Origin: Podochytrium sp. JEL0797
Taxonomy: Eukaryota > Chytridiomycota > Chytridiomycetes > Chytridiales > Chytriomycetaceae
Direction: 5' to 3'
Length of the DNA stretch: 36,981 nucleotides
Assembly (NCBI GenBank): GCA_027596195.1
Contig: JADGJG010000143.1
Location: 1 to 36,981 of the forward strand
The stretch's first letter is position 1, and each line of letters starts with the position of its first letter. Under the pieces are notes generated by a model. That model had not been told where the DNA came from and searched no databases. It saw only the letters and a list, made by a program, of their open reading frames with translations. Below, piece by piece: positions 29,278-36,981 of the stretch. Position numbers and translations under genes: made by a program.

Positions 29278-30582
29278 ATGCTCTCTCTCCCGCACAGACC
29301 CGCAAGTCACCAACAACACTCCCAAAGAATACCGACAGTCCAACTCCTCAACTTGCAAGTCTCTCAAAAAAAGACGCGTCTCCTGCCCCACTTGTCCCTC
29401 AAATCGCGTCAAAATCAACAGACAAAACAGCTCCTCTCCCTCCCCGATCGCATCGACCCCACAGGCCCTCCACCCACAGAACGCATCCCACGCGATCTCT
29501 ACACCGAACCACTCACCCACCTCCTCTCCCACGCCCAAACCAGAATCCGACACTTGGAATCCCTCACAAGAAATGCACCACCCGCACACACCTCCGACAT
29601 TCAAATCCAAACAGACCCGATTGTCAACCCCAATGAATCTGCCCGCACGGCCCGCAGAATCCACAAATCGACTGCAGCAGCAGCAGAAACTGAAGCTGAA
29701 CAAACCGAAACACCACCAGACGAAGACGAAGTATCCTGGCAAACCATCGATTCCAAGGAATACGACCTAATCCAACAACAATGGTGGCACGACACGCGTC
29801 TCGAAAACGAATCTCTGGGTCCACGTAAAGAGACGCGTGGAGTGGATCCGTGTGGGACACCACAAAGTGAATCCTGGTGTGACCTTGCCACACGCAAGAG
29901 TCGAAAACTCCTTGTTGCCGAGGTTGCGAAACCGATTTGGTTCGAGGGCGCTGAGTGGGGGAGGGTGAAAAAGGAGATTGGGTTGATTCCTTGTTGTGAA
30001 GGGGAGGAGGACGAGGACATCGGTTCGGACACGCTGGTGGATGGGAACGGTGAAGACAAGGATCAGAGTCAACTTCCATCCATGAAACACGCGTTACCCC
30101 TGACGGATCCACGGAGCCACAGAAAGTGGCGTTCGTTTCGGGACAAGCGGACACACAAGGTTCACCGCGAATGGATCCTGCGCGATGAGAATCCAATCGA
30201 TCCAACTGCCTCACTTCTGGACCTGAAACTGACCGAGAATGAGTCTAAACCAAACCAGCGGTGGAATGAATGGATCCATCTCGTCGAATCAAACTATCAA
30301 CACCGCACGGCTTGTGCCGCATTCCCCGCCTCAAAACAACTCATGAACGCGCCCATTGTTCCCGTTTCTTTAACCCCGAACCAACGACCACCAAACCTCG
30401 CACAGAGATTAAACACATTGCGCAAGGAGGAGGATATTCTGGCAGGCGCGTTGGAAGAACTGCGAAAAAGCATGAGTCGCGAATCGAGGAATCAAAAGTT
30501 TCAAGGACTCGGGATCATGAAGCGCGGTGTGATGGGGAATGCGCATCTCGAACAAGTGTGGCAAGCGGCCACAAGAATATAA
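29278..30582 (+). CDS. Protein of unknown function (434 aa)
   Basis: This single-exon gene uses the ATG at 29278; two earlier in-frame ATGs (near 29170 and 29182) would overlap the antisense PPR start. The protein is highly charged, with a possible coiled coil near the N-terminus (LTHLLSHAQTRIRHLESL), a Glu-rich stretch, a Trp-rich middle (SWQTIDS, LIQQQWWHDTR, KPIWFEGAEWGRVKKEIG), an acidic segment and a basic C-terminal helix region (RLNTLRKEEDILAGALEELR). I recognise no domain and see no signal peptide or membrane span. It could be a structural or scaffold protein, but nothing proves this. Confidence 0.7.
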   Translation: MLSLPHRPASHQQHSQRIPTVQLLNLQVSQKKTRLLPHLSLKSRQNQQTKQLLSLPDRIDPTGPPPTERIPRDLYTEPLTHLLSHAQTRIRHLESLTRNAPPAHTSDIQIQTDPIVNPNESARTARRIHKSTAAAAETEAEQTETPPDEDEVSWQTIDSKEYDLIQQQWWHDTRLENESLGPRKETRGVDPCGTPQSESWCDLATRKSRKLLVAEVAKPIWFEGAEWGRVKKEIGLIPCCEGEEDEDIGSDTLVDGNGEDKDQSQLPSMKHALPLTDPRSHRKWRSFRDKRTHKVHREWILRDENPIDPTASLLDLKLTENESKPNQRWNEWIHLVESNYQHRTACAAFPASKQLMNAPIVPVSLTPNQRPPNLAQRLNTLRKEEDILAGALEELRKSMSRESRNQKFQGLGIMKRGVMGNAHLEQVWQAATRI

Positions 30583-30683
30583 CCTTTCGAAACTTGGCCA
30601 AAAAAAAATCAAAACTAGTGTCCGTCCGCCATGGCAACTGGTGCGTTTTCGCACCCACCGTCTCACCATGTCTTACCGCACAC

Positions 30684-31061
30684 ATGCACACACCATCCAC
30701 CTCATGTTCAAGATCCCCTCCGTCCTCTCCGTCCCCCCCTTTCAACCCTCACCCCAATTCACCATACTTTCGAAAAACAGCCACTCAAAACACCACGTCC
30801 ACCGTGGATCCCACGGACCTCCTCATGGAACAAGTCCACCACCTCGATGAAAAGCACGTCGAATGGATCGAGATTTCATCGACCCCACTGGATCGTGCGG
30901 TGAGCATCACGGACTCCTTCACGTCAGATCATTCAAAAATAATTACGGGGATACCCTCCCATGGGCCCTCGTCCTCGCGCGCGGATGAAAAAAGAAGGAA
31001 TGTGCGGAAACAAGAGTGTATCAAAGCACTCCGATTCTTGAACGAACGAGTCGTTCTCTGA
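30684..31061 (+). CDS. Small ORF, probable 5' exon of the tandem-PH gene or a separate 125-aa gene
   Basis: The frame from ATG 30684 to TGA 31061 has clear coding character (DLLMEQVHHLDEKHVEWIEI, VSITDSFTSD, QECIKALRFLNER). It lies directly upstream of an exon that begins after an ATTAG acceptor at 31152 and lacks its own ATG. If it is spliced at GTCGTT (31050), the 103-bp intron is in phase and the ORF becomes exon 1 of the PH protein. GTCGTT is a poor donor, so a separate small gene remains possible. No known domain is visible. Confidence 0.5.
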   Translation: MHTPSTSCSRSPPSSPSPPFNPHPNSPYFRKTATQNTTSTVDPTDLLMEQVHHLDEKHVEWIEISSTPLDRAVSITDSFTSDHSKIITGIPSHGPSSSRADEKRRNVRKQECIKALRFLNERVVL

Positions 31062-31152
31062 ACCGAAAAGCAAACGAAACCGCCCCCCACGCAAATCGAT
31101 CAACCCCCCTTCCCCTCCCTCACTTCCAAAAACTCAACACCCCACAAATTAG

Positions 31153-33799
31153 ACCCACACCACAATCAATTACCCCTTCTCCGACACGGAAGACTCCGAC
31201 CCCGAAGCCCACTTCCCATCCACACCCCCGGCCGCTCGAGCCGCCTCCTCCACCTCCACAGCAACAACCCCCATCGCCCCGCGACTCCCCGTCCCGCGTC
31301 GCAAAACCTCCAAGGAATCCACAACAGTGTCTTGGAAACCTGGCGATAATGAGTCACGTAATGATCTACCCCCAGCATTACCGCCGGCACCACCACTCAC
31401 GGACGATTATGACTCGGATGAGCAGCATCATGCTGCTGCGGCTGCGGCCGTGATTTCGTCGAGTCGTGATAGTAGTGCGCCGATGGGGACGGGTGGGTGG
31501 GGGTCGTTGGGGGCCGAGAAGGTGTTGAAGAGTGGGTATTTGGGGAAGAAGGGGGAGAAGAGGAAGGTGAGAGAGAGAGAATTTTTGGGTTTTTTGTTGT
31601 TTTCTCTTTTGGCGCACTTCGGTATTTTTGTGGTTCTGATTGTGTTGTTTGTGTGTTTTTTAGACTTGGAAAACGCGTTGGTTCGTGCTCCGATCCAACA
31701 AACTCGCCTACTACAAAAACGACAAGGAATACGAACTCCTCAACATTATCCCCCTCGAAAACATCACGACCGTCGCTGACGTGGACCTCTCGCGTCGCGG
31801 CAACGTATTCGGTATTGTCACACGCGACCGCACGTATTTCCTCCAAGCCGCGAGTCCCACCGAGATGGAAAGCTGGACGTTTGTCATTCGCGAAGCACTT
31901 GTGGAGTTTCAAAAGTACACTGGCGGGCCGCCGCCGCCGATTCGGTCGAGGGTTAGTTCGAGTGAGCCTAGTTCGACGCGGAATACGGTTGCGTTTGGGC
32001 AGGCGGTGGTGGGGAGTGTGGGTGGGGTGGGGAGTGTGAGTGCGTCGCAGATTGGGGCTGCGATGGGGTCGTCGATTGGACGGGCGGAATCGAAGGTGCA
32101 GTTTTCAGATAGTGTTGCTGTGTTGACGGCGGGGCAGTCGGGACCTTCTGCGGTGGCTGGTGCGCCGAGAACGTCGGTTACAGCTGTGGTGGAGCCTTCG
32201 CCGCCTCGTCATCAACCGCTTGTGTCGGCTCTGAAACGGCCGTCGACGGCAACTTCGCCGGGGTTGAATCCTGGAAACAGTGCAGCTGCTGGAGCTCTTT
32301 TGCCACCGCTTGGTCTCGACTCGCTAGCGTTCAATATGAACGATGACAACAACTCTCAAATCTCGGCGCAAGAGTCCCTCGCGACTGTCACGTCTTCGTT
32401 GTTGACGTATGTGTCGACGCCGTCGATGCTTCCTCACACCACGAGTAGTGTTTCCAATGCACCCAGTATCGGCGCTTCTCCGACCTCCACCGATCCGTCC
32501 CCGCTTCGAGTGAACGTTCTGCATCCATCGGACCTCCCGACTTTGTCTGCCTCGAATTTACCGGACCAGCGGCCCCAACCGGTTCCGGAATCGTCTGCAT
32601 CCACGCGCCCTACGACTCCACAAACACGGGATGTTCCACAACGACCACCATCACCCTCTTTTTCGGCGCCACCTGAATCCCTGTTCCTCACGCCACCCCA
32701 CTCATCACCTTCCCGTACGATAGCACCAACAACAACAACTATCCGTGAAGCAACGTCTGTCGACACTCGAACGAATACAGCAGATGAACTTGTGGTACAC
32801 CAGCACCCCGCGTCCCCCGCCTCAGCGACCCCAACCACTTCCACCACGACCCCAACAATCACACCTCGCCCCCAAAACTCCCCTCTCGAAACCATACACG
32901 CTGCACCGGCGACCACGCGCGAAGAATCCGACGTGGCCTCTGCAGGTGTGGCGGTAGTAGACGCAGCATGGCCTTCATCCTCCTCTTCGGCGAGTGCGAG
33001 TATCATGCCGTTCCCGTTGACTCCGCTAGTGGATGCAGGTGGGGGAGCTGCGGTGGCGTCTTCATCGTCACTGTTGACGTCAGCCGTGCAAGCTGCAGCA
33101 GCTTCAGAAGTGACGGCCCCACTGCCCCCCGCCGCACCCGTTGTTGCAGTCGTACAATCGAGTGCCGGAGTTCCCATCAAATCAGCGCTCAAAAAACCAC
33201 GCGGTGTGGATGCTACAGGGGTTGTGGCGGGCGTGGAACCTGTTCCTGGGTCGATGGAGTCGTCGCGGCCGGGGATGATGACGATGGAGGGGATGCCAAT
33301 TCTGATGAAACAGTCGGATGTCATGTCGAGTAGTGATGAAGATGAGGATGGAGGGTTTGGGGTTTCATCGATGGGGTCGTATTCTGCTTCCGCGTCGTTG
33401 GGGGTTGTTGGGTTTGGGGGGCGAGGGGAGGTTGTGGGAGGGGTAGTGGTTGGTGTGAATGACAATACGGTCGTGCGGGAAGGGTATTTGCAGAAACAAG
33501 GAACCAAGTACAACAAGGCGTGGAAACGGCGGTGGTTTGTGTTGCGGAATGGGAAGTTGACGTGTTACAAGGATAATCAGGAGTATGTAGTGAAACGGAT
33601 GGTACCGCTGCGCAGTGTGTTGGATATCTTGGAGATTGATTCGCCGTTGGGGAGTGGGTTGGTTGTGCGGCAGGTGTTTTGTTTCAAGGTTGTGTTGGCG
33701 AAACGGACCTTGATTTTGGCGGCGGCATCGGCGGAGGAGATGGTGGGGTGGATTACGGATTTGAGGCGGATTCATCAGTTATGTCGTGGGGGTGTGTGA
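31153..33799 (+). CDS. Tandem pleckstrin-homology domain protein
   Basis: Exons 31153-31566 and 31664-33799 encode about 850 residues; the 5' end is unresolved and the ORF at 30684-31061 probably belongs to it. The first PH domain spans the intron: VLKSGYLGKKGEKRK joins TWKTRWFVLRSNKLAYYKN and ends EMESWTFVIREAL. A long Ser/Thr/Pro/Ala-rich linker of ~500 residues follows. The second PH domain at the C-terminus reads VREGYLQKQGTKYNKAWKRRWFVLRNGKLTCYKD and ends EEMVGWITDLRRI. PH domains bind phosphoinositides or proteins at membranes. Both have the basic K-x(n)-(K/R)-x-R stretch between strands 1 and 2 that often binds phosphoinositides. The linker suggests an adaptor at the plasma membrane. 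The intron (97 bp, GTGAGA) falls between strands 1 and 2 of the first domain. Confidence 0.8.
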
Positions 33800-34012
33800 G
33801 ATGGGTGTGGGGGTGGCTTGGTTGCCAAGGGTGTTTTTTGCTTTTGTTGTTTTTTGTAGAGAGAGGGGAAGGTGTTTGTAGGATTTTGCTTTTCGACTTG
33901 AATAATACGCACACTGAAAGAGACCTCTGTGCTGAGGAAGGGGTGACGCAAACGATGGGTGATGAATTGTTTTTTTTTTGTTCAAAAACGCCGCGCCACC
34001 GAATCCACTTTC

Positions 34013-35617
34013 ATGTCATCGACCCACCATCGCCAACCACCCCCCGTGTACGGCGCGCATGCACGCACGTCGCCCGTGTTTGCGTCTCTGCTCTCCGGGC
34101 CTGGCAAGAGCGCCTTTGCCGTGTTTCCGCGGCCGACTGCGGCGCGCAGCGCTACGCCACTCTCGCAACTTATCCATGTCGCCAGCCAGTACTCGGCACT
34201 GCGCCTTGCCGCCCAGAAGAGTGCCGTGGCTCCTAGTAGCGTGCCTTGTAGCAGCCCTAGTGGCGGCCCTAGAGACCCTGCGAATGTGCCCAAGGGCTCC
34301 GTGTTTCTTCTGCACCTCGCCTCCCTCGAGAAAGACACTCACCAAAAACCGAAACAAACAAAGACCGACTACACACACACTCAACACAACGCCGCGAAGC
34401 TCATCCAGCGCTGCATCAGAAAAGCCCTCTTGCGTCGCCGCTTCGCCCGCCTCGTTTCCACGGCAAAAATCGTCAAAATCCTGAATGCTTTGGAGCACGT
34501 GATGTCCATCCCCACTCACAACACCCCCACCCACTCCACAACGACCGAAGACATCATGAACCTGGAAGCTCTCAGTCTCTCAGCCATCAGTGTCTCGAGC
34601 ACAACAGAATCCAACAACCTCAACGCCTCCAGCTACACCACAACAACAAGCCCACAACGCGTCCCCTCCCACTCCCACCTCCTCCACCTCTCCCCAACTC
34701 CCGCACCCACATTCAGCCCCCTCTCCTCTCCACGCCTCATCCCCACCCTGTCGCAACTCCACGCCCAAGCCACCGCCCTCTCGTCCCTCATTTCCCAAGT
34801 CGAAACCGTTCCCTCCACCTCCCCACGCGTCGAAAAGATGAAACAGTCGACAATTGCGTTGATTGAACGATACCGCGAGTGCCTCCTCGACCATCGAACA
34901 CCCGCCTCCGCGGTTCCTATGGACGCGCATCAATTGCACCTCGAGTCTGTTCAAATCACACGCGGCAGCGTTAGTACCTCTTCCCGCGGTGGCGGTGACT
35001 CTAGCACCACCCACACAACCCACTCTCCACCCCTTTCCACGGCGGCCCAAGAAACAGGAAGCAACCATGCAGCCGCGACAGACGACTCGGTGACCTCCTC
35101 CCTGCGCGTTACGAGTCTCGACCTTGATCGGTTGATTCAGATTCGGAGAATGGAGTATGCGCTCATGCAAAGTATTTATGGCGTTGGGCACGGATTTTCG
35201 GGCGCGAGTGGGGTTTCTCATGCGGTTGTGACGACGGATCGGGAGACGGCTGGGGGTGGTGGTGGGGGTGGGGATTTGGCAGCAGATTCTATTCTGGGGG
35301 ACATTTATAATGAGTCGAGGGGTGGTGGACCTGGGAGTCGCTTGGAATACGGGGGTTACAGAAGTCGTGCGAGTTCGACGGTTGCGTCGCTGTATGAAGT
35401 CACGTTGGAAACGGACGACTTTGGAAGTCCGAGTGCGAGAGGGGGCCCCAGTGGGCCCAGTGGGTCGAGTGGCGTGGGTGGAATGGTTGGCAGTGGGGTG
35501 TTGAAAAGATGCTGTGTGAGAGGCCTGTGCAAGCGAGGTGCTGGTGGAGTCGGGTGTCGTAATGATGATTGCTTTTCGGAGAGCGAAGCGGGCTCGGATG
35601 TGTGGGAGATTATTTGA
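34013..35617 (+). CDS. IQ-motif, low-complexity protein (534 aa)
   Basis: This is a single-exon frame. The ATG at 34013 (MSSTHHRQPPPVYG) is preferred, but an in-frame ATG at 33962 followed by a T-run (MNCFFFVQKRR) is possible. The main recognisable element is AAKLIQRCIRKALLRRRFARLV near residues 121-142, a good IQ motif (IQxxxRxxxxRR) that would bind calmodulin or a myosin-type light chain. A helical segment LLSLISQVET-like and REMYALMQSIYG-like helices lie in the middle. The rest is Ser/Thr/Pro/Gly-rich, with a Cys-rich patch (RCCVRGLCKRG) and an acidic C-terminus ESEAGSDVWEII. No motor, GAP or kinase domain is present. The function is unknown beyond possible calcium/calmodulin response. Confidence 0.65.
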   Translation: MSSTHHRQPPPVYGAHARTSPVFASLLSGPGKSAFAVFPRPTAARSATPLSQLIHVASQYSALRLAAQKSAVAPSSVPCSSPSGGPRDPANVPKGSVFLLHLASLEKDTHQKPKQTKTDYTHTQHNAAKLIQRCIRKALLRRRFARLVSTAKIVKILNALEHVMSIPTHNTPTHSTTTEDIMNLEALSLSAISVSSTTESNNLNASSYTTTTSPQRVPSHSHLLHLSPTPAPTFSPLSSPRLIPTLSQLHAQATALSSLISQVETVPSTSPRVEKMKQSTIALIERYRECLLDHRTPASAVPMDAHQLHLESVQITRGSVSTSSRGGGDSSTTHTTHSPPLSTAAQETGSNHAAATDDSVTSSLRVTSLDLDRLIQIRRMEYALMQSIYGVGHGFSGASGVSHAVVTTDRETAGGGGGGGDLAADSILGDIYNESRGGGPGSRLEYGGYRSRASSTVASLYEVTLETDDFGSPSARGGPSGPSGSSGVGGMVGSGVLKRCCVRGLCKRGAGGVGCRNDDCFSESEAGSDVWEII

Positions 35618-35817
35618 GTGTGTGTGTGTGTTTCTTTTCTTTGGACTTTGTCGCTTGTTTTTTCGTTGAGTGTTTTTTCGTCGTAGTGTAGTTTGTGTTT
35701 GCTTAAGCTGTTTTTATTCCTTTGGGAGTGGGAAGGGGGGTTCGCACCAGTGGTGATTTTGATTGCTCGCAGGGTTCGACACCTCCCAAAAAAACACCGC
35801 GAAATCAACAAGCAGCG
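35618..35817. other. Intergenic leader of the LRRC57-like gene
   Basis: The stretch has a (GT)n run right after the IQ-gene stop, then T-rich sequence. TTTTGATTGCTCGCAG ends at 35772, a plausible acceptor, so a 5' UTR intron may be present. No coding frame is supported. Confidence 0.35.
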
Positions 35818-36611
35818 ATGGGAAACGGCCTTTCGCTCCAAGACAGGGCCGCCAACGCCGAAAAGACCATGGTCCTGAACCTCTCTGATGCCAAACTCAA
35901 GAAACTGCCCGTCGAAACGCTCGTCATCAAACAACTTCGAAGCCTGGATTTGTCCAACAACCGCCTCGACTCGTTGCCTCACGACTGTTGCAAGGTGAGA
36001 GGCAGTAATCTTCTTGTTCTTCTCTCTCTCTCGATGTTAATCCTCACCCCTCTTTCCCACAGTGGACCAACCTCAAAACCGTCAACCTCTCCTCCAACCA
36101 ATTCACAACCGTCCCCCTCGACCTCACCAAACTCACCAAACTCGAAACCCTGAACCTCTCCTCCAACCTCCTCTCCACCCTCCCCAGCCCCCTCTTTCTC
36201 CTCCCGAACCTCAAATCCCTCAACCTCTCCCACAACCGCCTCCGCACCCTCCCCGACGACCTCGGGCACCTCAAATCCCTCATCACCCTCGACATCTCCC
36301 ACAACAAACTCACCTCCCTCCCCGCCACGCTCGGGTCGTGTCACCGACTTGAAGAGATCAACGCGAATGAGAATGCGATCAGGGAGTTGCCGGAGACGTT
36401 GGGTGGACTGCCGGAGCTCAAGGCTGTACGGGTGTGTGGGAATGATTTGGGGGGGTTTCCGGCGGCAGTGTTGAAGGCGGGGAAGGTTGTGTGGGTCGAG
36501 GTGAAGGGGAATCCGCGGTTTGGGGAGGCGGAGTTGAGGGAGGTGGAGGGGTATGAGGAGTTTGAAATTAGGAGAAAGGAGAAGATTATTGCTCGGGATA
36601 ATAGAGGTTGA
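35818..36611 (+). CDS. LRRC57-like leucine-rich repeat protein, N-myristoylation signal
   Basis: Exons 35818-35994 and 36063-36611 encode 241 aa; the intron is 68 bp with a GTGAGA donor. The protein starts MGNGLS, a typical N-myristoylation signal, then AEKTMVLNLSDAKLKKLP, several LRRs (LRSLDLSNNRLDSLP, LKTVNLSSNQFTTVP, LETLNLSSNLLSTLP, LKSLNLSHNRLRTLP, LITLDISHNKLTSLP and further ones), and the ending VEVKGNPRFGEAELREVEGYEEFE. Start, length and the GN-x(n)-L-R-E-x-E-GY ending match animal LRRC57 (239 aa). The family is conserved but its function is poorly known; the N-terminus predicts membrane association. Codon use changes sharply inside exon 2, from CTC/AAC/CCC to TTG/AAT/CCG near 36350. 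Confidence 0.85.
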
Positions 36612-36634
36612 TTAAAATTACTTAAAGAATTTTT

Positions 36635-36886
36635 TTATGAGATTTTTGGAATCGGAATGGGGTGGCATTTCCGCAAGGAGGGACACGGCTTGTGCGAGGG
36701 AAGCGTGGTCAACGCGGCAGTAATATGAAAGCCGTTCTTTTCGTGATTCTGCCAGCTTTTGGTGATCTTCTCTGATTTCCTTCTTTTTCGCGACTTGTCA
36801 CTGAAAAAATGAAGGTCAAGTGGGAATTCTTGAAACGCTTGCACCTCGATCACACTTATGGTAATTCCAGACTGCTCACGCAAAAC
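36635..36886 (-). CDS. Possible 3' exon of a minus-strand gene (uncertain)
   Basis: An open minus-strand frame reads EWVLREQSGITISVIEVQAF and QEFPLDLHFFSDKSRKRRKS and ends near 36635. The first part is protein-like and the rest is basic. There is no clear ATG before the poly-G artefact, so it would have to be the tail of a truncated gene, or it is chance. No domain is recognised. Confidence 0.2.
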   Translation of the reverse strand, partial: VLREQSGITISVIEVQAFQEFPLDLHFFSDKSRKRRKSEKITKSWQNHEKNGFHITAALTTLPSHKPCPSLRKCHPIPIPKIS

Positions 36887-36908
36887 CCATTCAAAACATG
36901 ATCAAATT

Positions 36909-36919
36909 GGGGGGGGGGG

Positions 36920-36981
<62 letters not shown>
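36909..36981. repeat. Terminal poly-G tract
   Basis: G11, CC, then 60 G to the end. It mirrors the poly-C tract at the left edge and is best explained as sequencing or assembly artefact at the contig end. Confidence 0.85.

Overview
The window is a 36,981 bp stretch of nuclear DNA from a fungus, most probably a flagellated early-diverging (chytrid-type) species. It looks like a whole assembly contig, because it is capped by homopolymers: poly-C at the left and poly-G at the right. Genes are dense and lie on both strands. Introns are short (about 49-180 bp) and often contain T8-T10 runs. The gene set mixes fungal traits with families that Dikarya mostly lack but animals keep: a p25-alpha/TPPP-like tubulin-binding protein, FAM72 and an LRRC57-like protein. 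This points to an early-diverging fungus. I made no database search, so all names come from motifs that I can read.

Layout. 1-166 (-): first exon of a p25-alpha-like gene. 683-3776 (+): six-exon F-box protein. 3926-4906 (+): class I methyltransferase. 4929-6764 (+): M24B prolidase-type peptidase with an N-terminal membrane anchor. 6845-8641 and 9220-11019 (+): tandem pair of paralogous ~599-aa proteins of unknown function. 11081-11827 (-): disordered protein. 12116-13195 (+): FAM72. 13196-14268: ~1.1 kb with no convincing gene. 14269-14928 (+): START lipid-transfer protein. 15006-15905 (-): dolichyldiphosphatase. 15930-18483 (+): AMPK/MARK-type kinase with a UBA-like segment. 18510-19899 (-): TPR/MYND-type protein with two in-frame stops. 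20076-23235 (-): SUN-domain protein. 23236-24347: 1.1 kb with no convincing gene. 24348-25609 (+): mitochondrial carrier. 25745-29242 (-): mitochondrial PPR-type protein. 29278-30582 (+): unknown protein. 30684-33799 (+): tandem-PH protein with an unresolved 5' end. 34013-35617 (+): IQ-motif protein. 35818-36611 (+): LRRC57-like protein.

The genes form no obvious pathway; this looks like ordinary core-genome housekeeping (lipid and dolichol metabolism, nuclear envelope, mitochondria, signalling) plus lineage-specific genes. Two divergent pairs have start codons only 24 and 35 bp apart, and convergent pairs are as close as 26 bp.

The most unusual signal is compositional. In many exons synonymous codons shift from C-ending (CTC, GTC, AAC) at the 5' end to G- or T-ending (TTG, GTG, AAT) at the 3' end, and the pattern often starts again after an intron. 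Other points of interest are tracts of nucleotide identity between the tandem paralogs, two in-frame stops in the MYND gene, a membrane anchor on a prolidase, frequent GTT donors (including four GTTGAG) and an excess of ACGCGT.
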